Assembly: GCA_920105625.2 (NCBI GenBank)
Contig: OV050033.1
Span: 111,065,700-111,129,699, forward strand
DNA from: Clusia tigrina
Lineage: Eukaryota > Arthropoda > Insecta > Diptera > Clusiidae
DNA: 64,000 nucleotides
Reading direction: 5' to 3'
Part shown: positions 52,301 to 64,000 of the stretch, piece after piece
How positions within the stretch are numbered: position 1 is the first letter of the stretch
How the letters are laid out: the number at the start of each line of letters is the position of its first letter
The notes under the pieces: model-generated
Told to the model about the DNA's origin: nothing
Seen by the model: the letters and a program-made list of their open reading frames with translations, nothing else
Databases searched by the model: none
Translations under genes and position numbers: made by a program

Positions 52301-52370
52301 TTGATGGGTGTAGGACGTACCGTATAGAATTTAGGGCCCTTTGAAGTTTTATCAGTGTTTGATTTCATGG
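46390..52370. repeat. Repeat of the 25.5-30.6 kb segment
   Basis: Positions of about 47397-51000 match 25487-29090 at offset 21910 (CTCAAGCAC start at 25605 and 47515; junctions 28218 and 28533 against 50128 and 50443). From 29810/51541 the offset is 21731. The 179-bp change equals one 196-bp monomer less 17 bp, and the 17 bp are small losses visible in the left copy near 29047, 29343 and 29515. The part at 46560-47396 is a further copy of 50049-50885 (offset 3489; junctions 46639 and 46954 against 50128 and 50443). Confidence 0.82.
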
Positions 52371-55300
52371 TTTTATGACGCTCCAGTAAAAAGTTACAAG
52401 CATTTGTATGTTGCAAACTTTGATAGGTGTAGGACGTACCGTATAGAAGTTAGGGCCCTTTGAAGTTTTATCAGTGTTTGACTTGGGACTCAAGGGTAGC
52501 ATTGCTTTGAGCGATAGCTTAAATTGACTAGAGCCTCGAGTACTTTATTGTTACAAAATTTCAAGGTTTTATGACGCTCCAGTAAAAAGTTGCAAGCATT
52601 TGTATGTTGCAAACTTTGATAGGTGTAGGATGCACCGTATAGAAGTTTGGGCCATTTGAAGTTTTATCAGTGTTTGATTTGGGACTCTAGGGTAGCATAG
52701 CTTTGAGCGATAGCTTAAGTTAACAAGAGGCTAGAGTACTTTATTGTTACAAAATTTCAAGGTTTTATGACGCTCCAGTAAAAAGTTACAAGCATTTGTA
52801 TTTTGCAAACTTTGATAGGTGTAGGATGCACCGTATTGAAGTTAGGGCCATTTGAAGTTTTATCAGTGTTTGATTTGGGATTCAAGGGTAGCATAGCTTT
52901 GAGAGATAGCTTAAATTGACAAGAGGCTCGAGTACTTTATTGTTACAAAATTTCAAGATTTTATGACGCTCCAGTAAAAAGTTACAAGCATTTGTTTGTT
53001 GTAAACTTTGATTCTGTAGGACGTACCGTATAAGAAGTTAGGGCCATTTGAAGTTTTATCAGTGTTTGATTTGGGACTCAAGGGTAGCATAGCTTTGAGC
53101 GATAGCTTAAATTGACAAGAGGCTCGAGCACTTTAATGTTACAAAATTTCACGGTTTTATGACGCTCCAGTAAATGTTACAAGCATTAGTATGTTGCAAA
53201 CTTTGATAGGTGTAGGACGTACCGTATAGAATTTAGGGCCATTGGAAGTTTTATTAGTGTTTGATTTGGGACTCAAGGGTAGCAGAGCTTTGAGCGATAG
53301 CTTAAATTGACAAGCGGCCCGCGTACATTATTATTACAAAATTTCCAGGTTTTATGACCCTGAAATAAAAAGTTACAAGCATTTGTATGTTGCAAACTTT
53401 GATAGGTGTAGGACGTACCGTATAGAATTTAGGGCCCTTTGAAGTTTTATCAGTGTTTGATTTCATGGTTTTATGACGCTCCAGTAAAAAGTAACAAGCA
53501 TTTGTATGTTGCAAACTTTGATAGGTGTAGGACGTACCGTATAGAAGTTAGGGCCCTTTGAATTTTTATCAGTGTTTGACTTGGGACTCAAGGGTATCAT
53601 AGCTTTGAGCGATAGCTTAAATTGACTAGAGGCTCGAGTACTTTATTGTTACAAAATTTCAAGGTTTTATGACGCTCCAGTAAAAAGTTACAAGCATTTG
53701 TATGTTGCAATCTTTGATAGGTGTAGGATGCACCGTATAGAAGTTAGGGCCATTTGAAGTTTTATCAGTGTTTGATTTGGGACTCTAGGGTAGCATAGCT
53801 TTAAGCGATAGCTTAAGTTAACAAGAGGCTCGAGTACTTTATTGTTACAAAATTTCAAGGTTTTATAACGCTCCAGTAAAAAGTTACAAGCATTTGTATG
53901 TTGCAAACTTTGATAGGTGTAGGACGTACCGTATAGAAGTTAGGGTCCTTTTTAGTTTTATCAGTATTTGACTTGGGACTCAAGGGTAGCATTGCTTTGA
54001 GCGATAGCTTAAATTGACTAGAGGCTCGAGTACTTTATTGTTACAAAATTTCAAGGTTTTATGACGCTCCAGTAAAAAGTTACAAGCATTTGTATGTTGC
54101 AAACTTTGATAGGTGTAGGATGCACCGTATAGAAGTTTGGGCCATTTGAAGTTTTATCAGTGTTTGATTTGGGACTCTACGGTAGCATAGCTTTGAGCGA
54201 TAGCTTAAGTTAACAAGAGGCTCGAGTACTTTATTGTTACAAAATTTCAAGGTTTTCTGACGCTCCAGTTAAAAATTACAAGTATTTGTATGTTGCAAAC
54301 TTTGATAGGTGTAGGACGTACCGTATAGAAGTTAGGGCCATTTGAAGTTTTATCAGTGTTTGATTTGGGATTCAAGGTTAGCATAACTTTGAGAGATAGC
54401 TTAAATTGACAAGAGGCTCGAGTACTTTATTGTTACAAAATTTCAAGATTTTATGACGCTCCAGTAAAAAGTTACAAGCATTTGTTTGTTGTAAACTTTG
54501 ATTCTGTAGGACGTACCGTATAGAAGTTAGGGCCATTTAAAGTTTTATCAGTGTTTGATTTGGGACTCAAGGGTAGCATAGCTTTGAGCGATAGCTTAAA
54601 TTGACAAGAGACTCGAGTACTTTATTGTTACAAAATTTCCAGGTTTTATGATCCTCCAGTAAAAAGTTACAAGCATTTGTAGGTTGCAAACTTTGATAGG
54701 TGTAGGATGTACCGTACAGAATTTAAGGCCATCTGAAGCTTTATCAGTGTTTGATTTGGGACTCAAGGGTAGCATTGCTTTGAGCGATAGCTTAAATTGA
54801 CTAGAGGCTCGAGTACTTTATTGTTACAAAATTTCAAGGTTTTATGACGCTCCAGTAAAAAGTTGCAAGCATTTGTATGTTGCAAACTTTGATAGGTGTA
54901 GGATGCACCGTATAGAAGTTTGGGCCATTTGAAGTTTTATCAGTGTTTGATTTGGCACTCTAGGGTAGCATAGCTTTGAGCGATAGCTTAAGTTAACAAG
55001 AGGCTCGAGTACTTTATTGTTACAAAATTTCAAGGTTTTATGACGCTCCAGTAAAAAGTTACAAGCATTTGTATTTTGCAAACTTTGATAGGTGTAGGAT
55101 GCACCGTATTGAAGTTAGGGCCATTTGAAGTTTTATCAGTGTTTGATTTGGGATTCAAGGGTAGCATAGCTTTGAGAGATAGCTTAAATTGACAAGAGGC
55201 TCGAGTACTTTATTGTTACAAAATTTCAAGATTTTATGACGCTCCAGTAAAAAGTTACAAGCATTTGTTTGTTGTAAACTTTGATTCTGTAGGACGTACC

Positions 55301-55880
55301 GTATAAGAAGTTAGGGCCATTTGAAGTTTTATCAGTGTTTGATTTGGGACTCAAGGGTAGCATAGCTTTGAGCGATAGCTTAAATTGACAAGAGGCTCGA
55401 GCACTTTAATGTTACAAAATTTCACGGTTTTATGACGCTCCAGTAAAAGTTACAAGCATTAGTATGTTGCAAACTTTGATAGGTGTAGGACGTACCGTAT
55501 AGAATTTAGGGCCATTGGAAGTTTTATTAGTGTTTGATTTGGGACTCAAGGGTAGCAGAGCTTTGAGCGATAGCTTAAATTGACAAGCGGCCCGCGTACA
55601 TTATTATTACAAAATTTCCAGGTTTTATGACCCTGAAATAAAAAGTTACAAGCATTTGTATGTTGCAAACTTTGATAGGTGTAGGATGCACCGTATAGAA
55701 TTTAGGGCCATTTGAAGCTTTATTAGTATTTGATTTCATGGTTTTATGACGCTCCAGTAAAAAGTTACAAGCATTTGTATGTTGCAAACTTTGATGGGTG
55801 TAGGACGTACCGTTTAGAAGTTAGGGCCCTTTGAAGTTTTATCAGTGTTTGATTTGGGACTCAAGGGTAGCACAGCTTTG
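52371..55880. repeat. Patchwork of second-domain subtypes
   Basis: The stretch continues the 30.8-kb type at offset 21535 (30831 against 52366), then uses segments resembling 32.9-34.2 kb, including GATTCTGTAGG monomers near 53010, 54500 and 55283. Positions 53464-53906 recur at 56052-56494 (offset 2588). A monomer starting near 54609 has the AGACTCGAG start and TTTCCAGG form also seen near 56610 and 60840. No unique sequence is present. Confidence 0.7.
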
Positions 55881-58800
55881 AGCGATAGCTTAAATTGACA
55901 AGATGCTCGAGTACTTTATTGTTACAAAATTTCAAGGTTTTTTGACGCTCCAGTAAAAAGTTACAAGCATTTGTATGTTGCAAACTTTGATAGGTGTAGG
56001 ACGTACCGTATAGAATTTAGGGCCCTTTGAAGTTTTATCAGTGTTTGATTTCATGGTTTTATGACGCTCCAGTAAAAAGTAACAAGCATTTGTATGTTGC
56101 AAACTTTGATAGGTGTAGGACGTACCGTATAGAAGTTAGGGCCCTTTGAATTTTTATCAGTGTTTGACTTGGGACTCAAGGGTATCATAGCTTTGAGCGA
56201 TAGCTTAAATTGACTAGAGGCTCGAGTACTTTATTGTTACAAAATTTCAAGGTTTTATGACGCTCCAGTAAAAAGTTACAAGCATTTGTATGTTGCAATC
56301 TTTGATAGGTGTAGGATGCACCGTATAGAAGTTAGGGCCATTTGAAGTTTTATCAGTGTTTGATTTGGGACTCTAGGGTAGCATAGCTTTAAGCGATAGC
56401 TTAAGTTAACAAGAGGCTCGAGTACTTTATTGTTACAAAATTTCAAGGTTTTATAACGCTCCAGTAAAAAGTTACAAGCATTTGTATGTTGCAAACTTTG
56501 ATAGGTGTAGGACGTACCGTATAGAAGTTAGGGTCCTTTGAAGTTTTATCAGTGTTTGACTTGGGACTCAAGGGTAGCATAGCTTTGAGCGATAGCTTAA
56601 ATTGACAAGAGACTCGAATACTTTATTGTTACAAAATTTCCAGGTTTTATGACCCTCCAGTAAAAAGTTACAAGCATTTGTATGTTGCAAACTTTGATAG
56701 GTGTAGGATGCACGGTATAGAAGTTAGGGCCATTTGAAGTTTTATCAGTGTTTGATTTGGGACTCAAGGGTAGCATAGCTTTGAGCGATAGCTTAATTTG
56801 ACAAGAGGCTCGAGTACTTTATTGTTACAAAATTTCAAGGATTTATGACGCTCCAGTAAAAAGTTACAAGCATTTGTATGTTGCAAACTTTGATAGGTGT
56901 AGGACGTATCGTATAGAAGTTAGGGCCATTTGAAGTTTTATCAGAGTTTGATTTGGGACTCAAGGGTAGCATAGCTTTGAGCGATAGCTTAAATTGACAA
57001 GAGGCTCGAGTACTTTATTGTTACAAAATTTCAAGGTTTTATGCCGCTCCAGTAAAAAGTTACAAGCATTAGTATGTTGCAAACTTTGATAGGTGTAGGA
57101 CGTACCGTATAGAAGTTAGGGCCATTTGAAGTTTTATCAGTGTTTGATTTGGGACTCAAGGGTAGCATAGCTTTGAGCGATAGCTTAATTTGACAAGAGG
57201 CTCGAGTACTTTATTGTTACAAAATTTCAAGGATTTATGACGCTCCAGTAAAAAGTTACAAGCATTTGTATGTTGCAAACTTTGATAGGTGTAGGACGTA
57301 CCGTATAGAAGTTAGGGCTATTTGAAGTTTTATCAGAGTTTGATTTGGGACTCAAGGGTAGCAAGCTTTGAGCGATAGCTTAAATTGACTAGCGGCTCGA
57401 GTACTTTATTGTTACAAAATTTCAAGGTTTTATGACGCTCCAGTAAAAAGTTACAAGCATTTGTATGTTGCAAACTTTGATAGGTGTAGGACGTGCCGCA
57501 TAGAAGTTAGGGCCATTTGAAGTTTTATCAGTGTTTGATTTGGGACTCAAGGGTAGTATAGCTTTGAGCGATAGCTTAAATTGACAAGATGCTCGAGTAC
57601 TTTATTGTTACAAAATTTCAAGGTTTTTTGACGCTCCAGTAAAAAGTTACAAGCATTTCTATGTTGCAAACTTTGATAGGTGTAGGACGTACCGTATAGA
57701 ATTTAGGGCCCTTTGAAGTTTTATCAGTGTTTGATTTCATGGTTTTATGACGCTCCAGTAAAAAGTAACAAGCATTTGTATGTTGCAAACTTTGATAGGT
57801 GTAGGACGTACCGTATAGAAGTTAGGGCCCTTTGAATTTTTATCAGTGTTTGACTTGGGACTCAAGGGTATCATAGCTTTGAGCGATAGCTTAAATTGAC
57901 TAGAGGCTCGAGTACTTTATTGTTACAAAATTTCAAGGTTTTATGACGCTCCAGTAAAAAGTTACAAGCATTTGTATGTTGCAATCTTTGATAGGTGTAG
58001 GATGCACCGTATAGAAGTTAGGGCCATTTGAAGTTTTATCAGTGTTTGATTTGGGACTCTAGGGTAGCATAGCTTTAAGCGATAGCTTAAGTTAACAAGA
58101 GGCTCGAGTACTTTATTGTTACAAAATTTCAAGGTTTTATAACGCTCCAGTAAAAAGTTACAAGCATTTGTATGTTGCAAACTTTGATAGGTGTAGGACG
58201 TACCGTATAGAAGTTAGGGTCCTTTGAAGTTTTATCAGTGTTTGACTTGGGACTCAAGGGTAGCATAGCTTTGAGCGATAGCTTAAATTGACAAGAGACT
58301 CGAATACTTTATTGTTACAAAATTTCCAGGTTTTATGACCCTCCAGTAAAAAGTTACAAGCATTTGTATGTTGCAAACTTTGATAGGTGTAGGATGCACG
58401 GTATAGAAGTTAGGGCCATTTGAAGTTTTATCAGTGTTTGATTTGGGACTCAAGGGTAGCATAGCTTTGAGCGATAGCTTAATTTGACAAGAGGCTCGAG
58501 TACTTTATTGTTACAAAATTTCAAGGATTTATGACGCTCCAGTAAAAAGTTACAAGCATTTGTATGTTGCAAACTTTGATAGGTGTAGGACGTATCGTAT
58601 AGAAGTTAGGGCCATTTGAAGTTTTATCAGAGTTTGATTTGGGACTCAAGGGTAGCATAGCTTTGAGCGATAGCTTAAATTGACAAGAGGCTCGAGTACT
58701 TTATTGTTACAAAATTTCAAGGTTTTATGCCGCTCCAGTAAAAAGTTACAAGCATTAGTATGTTGCAAACTTTGATAGGTGTAGGACGTACCGTATAGAA

Positions 58801-59251
58801 GTTAGGGCCATTTGAAGTTTTATCAGTGTTTGATTTGGGACTCAAGGGTAGCATAGCTTTGAGCGATAGCTTAATTTGACAAGAGGCTCGAGTACTTTAT
58901 TGTTACAAAATTTCAAGGATTTATGACGCTCCAGTAAAAAGTTACAAGCATTTGTATGTTGCAAACTTTGATAGGTGTAGGACGTACCGTATAGAAGTTA
59001 GGGCTATTTGAAGTTTTATCAGAGTTTGATTTGGGACTCAAGGGTAGCAAGCTTTGAGCGATAGCTTAAATTGACTAGCGGCTCGAGTACTTTATTGTTA
59101 CAAAATTTCAAGGTTTTATGACGCTCCAGTAAAAAGTTACAAGCATTTGTATGTTGCAAACTTTGATAGGTGTAGGACGTGCCGCATAGAAGTTAGGGCC
59201 ATTTGAAGTTTTATCAGTGTTTGATTTGGGACTCAAGGGTAGTATAGCTTT
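55880..59251. repeat. 1686-bp tandem duplication (two copies)
   Basis: Copy 1 is about 55880-57565 and copy 2 about 57566-59251. CTCGAG at 55906 and 57592, the fused junction at 56052 and 57738, and segments 56276-56494 and 57962-58180 all sit exactly 1686 bp apart. The copies look almost identical; one difference seen is CATTTGTATG near 55967 against CATTTCTATG near 57654. The left edge is placed where GGTAGCACAGC (copy 1 flank) and GGTAGTATAGC (copy 2) differ. This is one of the most recent events in the window. Confidence 0.88.
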
Positions 59252-62200
59252 GAGCGATAGCTTAAATTGACAAGAGGCTCGAGTACTTTATTGTTACAAA
59301 ATTTCAAGGTTTTGTGACGCTCCAGTAAAGAGTTACAAGCATTTCTATGTTGCAAACTTTGATAGTTATAGGACGTACCGTATAGAAGTTAGGGCCATTT
59401 GAAGCTTTATCAGTGTTTGATTTGGGACTCAAGGGTAGCATAGCTTTGAGCGATAACTTAAATAGACAAGAAGCTCGAGCACATTATTGTTACAAAATTT
59501 CAAGGTTTTATGACGCTCCAGTAAAACGTTACCAGCATTTGTATGTTGCAAACTTTGATAGGTATAGGACGTAGCGTATAGAAGTTTGGGCCATTTGAAA
59601 TTTTATCAGGGTTTGATTTGGGACTCAAGGGTAGCAAGCTTTGAGCGATAGCTTAAATTTACTAGCGGCTCGAGTACTTTATTGTTACAAAATTTCAAGG
59701 TTTTATGACGCTCCAGTAAAAAGTTACAAGCATTTGTATGTTGCAAACTTTGATAGGTGTAGGATGCACCATATAGAAGTTAGGGCCATTTGAAGTTTTA
59801 TCAGTGTTTGATTTGGGACTCAAGGGTAGCATAGCTTTGAGCGATAGTTTAAATTAACAAGAGGCTCGAGTACTTTATTGTTACAAAATTTCAAGGTTTT
59901 ATGACGCTCCAGTAAAAAGTTACAAGCATTTGTATGTTGCAAACTTTGATAGATGTAGGACGTACCGTATAGAAGTAAGGGCCATTTGAAGTTTTATCAG
60001 TGTTTGATTTGGGACTGAAGGGTAGCATAGCTTTGAGCGGTAGCTTAAATTGACAAGAGGCTCGAGTACTTTATTGTTACAAAATTTCAAGGTTTTATGA
60101 CGCTCCAGTAAAAAGTTACAAGCATTTCTATGTTGCAAACTTTGATAGGTGTAGGACGTACCGTATAGAAATTAGGGTCATTTGAAGATTTATCAGTGTT
60201 TTATTTGGGACTCAAGGGTAGCATAGCTTTAAGCGATAGCTTAAATTGACAAGAGGCTCGAGCACTTTATTGTTACAAAATTTCAAGGTTTTATGCCGCT
60301 CCAGTAAAAAGTTACAAGCATTTGTATGTTGCAAACTTTGATAGGTGTTGGACGTGCCGTATAGAAGTTAAAGCTATTTGAAGTTTTATCAGTGTTTGAT
60401 TTGGAACTCAAGGGTAGCATAGCTTTGAGCGATAGCTTAAATTGACAAGTGGCTCGAGTACTTTATTGTTACAAAATTTCAAGGTTTTGTGACGCTCCAG
60501 TAAAAAGTTGCAAGCATTTCTATGTTGCAAACTTTGATAGATGTAGGACGTACCGTATAGAAGTAAGGGCCATTTGAAGTTTTATCAGTGTTTGATTTGG
60601 GACTGAAAAGTAGCATAGCTTTGAGCGATAGCTTAAATTGACAAGATGCTCGAGTACTTTATTGTTACAAAATTTCAAGGTTTTATGACGCTCCAGTAAA
60701 AAGTTACAAGCATTTGTTTGTTGCAAACTTTGATTTTGTACGACGTACCGTATAGAAGTTAGGGCCATTTGAAGTTTTATCAGTGTTTGATTTGGGACTC
60801 AAGTGTAGCATAGCTTTGAGCGATAGCTTAAATTGACAAGAGACTCGAATACTTTATTGTTACAAAATTTCCAGGTTTTATGACCCTCCAGTAAAAAGTT
60901 ACAAGCATTTGTATGTTGCAAACTTTGATAGGTCTAGGATGCATCGTATAGAAGTTAGAGCAATTTGAAGTTTTATCAGTGTTTGATTTGGGACTCAAGG
61001 GTAGCATAGCTTTGAGCGATAGCTTAAATTGACAAGATGCTCGAGTACTTTATTGTTACAAAATTTCAAGGTTTTATGACGCTCCAGTAAAAATTTACAA
61101 GCATTTGTATGTTGCAAACTTTGATAGGTATAGGATGCATCGTATAGATGTTAGGGCCATTTGAAGTTTTATCAGTGTTTGATTTGGGACTCAAGGGTAG
61201 CATAGCTTTGAGCGATAGCTTAAATTGACAAGATGCTCGAGTACTTTATTGTTACAAGATTTTAAGGTTTTATGACGCTCCAGTAAAAAGTTACAAGCAT
61301 TTGTATGTTGCAAACTTTGTTAGGTGTAGGACGTACCGTATAGAATTTAGGGCCATTTGAAGCTTTATCAGTATTTGATTTCATGGTTTTATGAGGCTCC
61401 AGTAAAAAGTTACAAGCATTTGTATGTTGCAAACTTTGATAGGTGTAGGATGCACGGTATAGAAGTTAGGGCCATTTGAAGTTTTATCAGTGTTTGATTT
61501 GGGACTCAAGGGTAGCATAGCTTTGAGCGATAGCTTAATTTGACAAGAGGCTCGAGTACTTTATTGTTACAAAATTTCAAGGATTTATGACGCTCCAGGA
61601 AAAAGTTACAAGCATTTGTATGTTGCAAACTTTGATAGGTGTAGGACGTATCGTATAGAAGTTAGGGCCATTTGAAGTTTTATCAGAGTTTGATTTGGGA
61701 CTCAAGGGTAGCATAGCTTTGAGCGATAGCTTAAATTGACAAGAGGCTCGAGTACTTTATTGTTACAAAATTTCAAGGTTTTATGACGCTCCAGTAAAAA
61801 GTTACAAGCATTTGTATGTTGCAAACTTTGAAAGGTGTAGGACGTACCGTATAGAAGTTAGGGCCATTTGAAGTTTTATCAGTGTTTGATTTGGGACTCA
61901 AGGGTAGCATAGCTTTGAGCGATAGCTTAAATTGACAAGAGGCTCGAGTTCTTTATTGTTACAAAATTTCAAGGTTTTATGATGCTCCAGTAAAAAGTTA
62001 CAAGCATTTGTATGTTGCCAACTTTGATAGGTGTAGGACGTACCGTATAGAAGTTAGGGCCATTTGAAGATTTATCAGTGTTTGATTTGGGACTCAAGGG
62101 TAGCATAGTTTTGAGCGATAGCTTAAATTGACAAGAGGCTCGAGTACTTTATTGTTACAAAATTTCAAGGATTTATGACGCTCCAGTAAAAAGTTACAAG

Positions 62201-64000
62201 CATTTGTATGTTGCAAACTTTGATAGGTGTAGGACGTACCGTATAGAAGTTAGGGCCATTTGAAGTTTTATCAGAGTTTGATTTGGGACTCAAGGGTAGC
62301 AAGCTTTGAGCGCTAGATTAAATTGACTAGCGGCTCGAGTACTTTATTGTTACAAAATTTCAAGGTTTTATGACGCTCCAGTAAAAAGTTACAAGCATTT
62401 GTATGTTGCAAACTTTGATAGGTGTAGGACGTGCCGCATAGAACTTAGGGCCATTTGAAGTTTTATCAGTGTTTGATTTGGGACTCAATGGTAGCATAGC
62501 TTTGAGCGATAGCTTAAATTAACAAGAGGCTCGAGTACTTTATTGTTACAAAATTTCAAGGTTTTATGACGCTCCAGTAAAAAGTTACAAGCATTTGTAT
62601 GTTGCAAACTTTGAAAGGTGTAGGACGTACCGTATAGAAGTTAGGGCCATTTGAAGTTTTATCAGTGTTTGATTTGGGACTCAAGGGTAGCATAGCTTTG
62701 AGCGATAGCTTAAATTGACAAGAGGCTCGAGTTCTTTATTGTTACAAAATTTCAAGGTTTTATGATGCTCCAGTAAAAAGTTACAAGCATTTGTATGTTG
62801 CCAACTTTGATAGGTGTAGGACGTACCGTATAGAAGTTAGGGCCATTTGAAGATTTATCAGTGTTTGATTTGGGACTCAAGGGTAGCATAGTTTTGAGCG
62901 ATAGCTTAAATTGACAAGAGGCTCGAGTACTTTATTGTTACAAAATTTCAAGGTTTTATGCCGCTCCAGTAAAAAGTTACAAGCATTTGTATGTTGCAAA
63001 CTTTGATAGGTGTAGGACGTACCGTATAGAAGTTAGGGCCATTTGAAGTTTTATCAGTGTTTGATTTGGGACTCAAGGGTAGTATAGCTTTGAGCGATAG
63101 CTTAAAGTGACAAGAGGCTCGAGTACTTTATTGTTACAAAATTTCAAGGTTTTGTGACGCTCCAGTAAAGAGTTACAAGCATTTGTATGTTGCAAACTTT
63201 GATAGGTGTAGGATGCACCATATAGAAGTTAGGGCCATTTGAAGTTTTATCAGTGTTTGATTTGGGACTCAAGGGTAGCATAGCTTTGAGCGATAGTTTA
63301 AATTAACAAGAGGCTCGAGTACTTTATTGTTACAAAATTTCAAGGTTTTATGACGCTCCAGTAAAAAGTTACAAGCATTTGTATGTTGCAAACTTTGATA
63401 GATGTAGGACGTACCGTATAGAAGTAAGGGCCATTTGAAGTTTTATCAGTGTTTGATTTGGGACTGAAGGGTAGCATAGCTTTGAGCGATAGCTTAAATT
63501 GACAAGAGGCTCGAGTACTTTATTGTTACAAAATTTCAAGGTTTTATGACGCTCCAGTAAAAAGTTACAAGCATTTGTATGTTGCAAACTTTGATAGGTG
63601 TAGGACGTACCGTATAGAAATTAGGGCCATTTGAAGATTTATCAGTGTTTGATTTGGGACTCAAGGGTAGCATAGCTTTAAGCGATAGCTTAAATTGACA
63701 AGAGGCTCGAGCACTTTATTGTTACAAAATTTCAAGGTTTTATGCCGCTCCAGTAAAAAGTTACAAGCATTTGTATGTTGCAAACTTTGATAGGTGTTGG
63801 ACGTGCCGTATAGAAGTTAGGGCTATTTGAAGTTTTATCAGTGTTTGATTTGGAACTCAAGGGTAGCATAGCTTTGAGCGATAGCTTAAATTGACAAGTG
63901 GCTCGAGTACTTTAATGTTACAAAATTTCAAGGTTTTGTGACGCTCCAGTAAAAAGTTGCAAGCATTTCTATGTTGCAAACTTTGATAGGTGTAGGACGT
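59252..64000. repeat. Consensus-like right-hand domain
   Basis: Mostly full-length 196-bp monomers close to the reference form, with only one fused short monomer (61382). Two duplications are visible. CTCGAGTTC starts at 61943 and 62726 mark a 783-bp (four-monomer) duplication, together with the TTATGATGCTCC and TTGCCAACTT variants. Positions from about 59725 to 60550 recur from about 63174 to the window end at offset 3449 (for example 59761 against 63210, 60453 against 63902). The array continues past the right edge. Confidence 0.8.

Larger units (their letters stand above)
1..64000. repeat. Satellite DNA array, 196-bp monomer, head to tail
   Basis: The full window is a tandem array of a 196-bp monomer in one orientation. 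CTCGAG starts fall at 1, 197, 393, 588, 784, and so on to the end. The reference monomer at 4424-4619 has 37% G+C and five CpG dinucleotides. Most copies differ from it by a few substitutions; departures in length are nearly always one of a few recurrent indels. No stretch of unique sequence, transposon, rRNA, tRNA or plausible gene interrupts it, so every gene-free interval in this window is this satellite. A monomer of one nucleosome plus linker is typical of centromeric or other heterochromatic satellites in eukaryotes. The centromeric assignment is an inference: the sequence alone does not show it. The family was not recognised. Confidence 0.98.

Noticed and set aside
1..64000. CRISPR array
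   Set aside because: Repeats are 196 bp with no short repeat and unique spacer alternation. The sequence between any two landmark sites is itself repeated.

Overview
The whole window is one uninterrupted satellite DNA array, with no gene, RNA gene or mobile element that I can support. The repeat unit is a 196-bp monomer, AT-rich (73 of 196 positions are G or C in the reference monomer at 4424-4619). Almost every copy begins with an XhoI-type CTCGAG that runs into AGTACT. All monomers I followed lie head to tail in the same orientation. Allowing for 47 shortened copies that I counted by eye, the window holds roughly 340 to 350 monomers. A nucleosome-sized monomer, tens of kilobases of pure tandem repeat and nested higher-order repeats (HORs) indicate eukaryotic pericentromeric, centromeric or subtelomeric heterochromatin. 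I do not recognise the family and cannot name the organism; plant or animal are both possible.

Layout. Positions 1-1569 are a partial, slightly rearranged piece of the first HOR. Positions 1570-20158 hold three tandem copies of a 6691-bp HOR: copy A 1570-8260, copy B 8261-13467 (shortened to 5207 bp by a clean 1484-bp loss) and copy C 13468-20158. The HOR itself contains older internal duplications (offsets 3836 and about 4816). At 20159 the array switches sharply to a second, more diverse HOR domain. This consists of 20159-31745 (with an internal 1373-bp duplication), a two-copy block of about 7.6 kb (31745-39393 and 39394-46390), and 46390-52370, which repeats 25.5-30.6 kb at a distance of about 21.7-21.9 kb. 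Positions 52370-55880 are a patchwork of the same subtypes. Positions 55880-59251 are a 1686-bp segment present twice in tandem. Positions 59252-64000 stay close to the consensus monomer, with smaller duplications at offsets 783 and 3449.

How it works as a unit. The sequence records repeated unequal exchange. Spacings between matching segments change by whole monomers (7453, 7649, 7845; 6691 against 5207), and breakpoints fall inside stretches where the two partners are identical. One 77-bp deletion created a 119-bp short monomer that has since been spread to about 47 places, always in phase. Small open reading frames of 60-94 codons recur only because the repeat recurs, and I do not regard them as genes.
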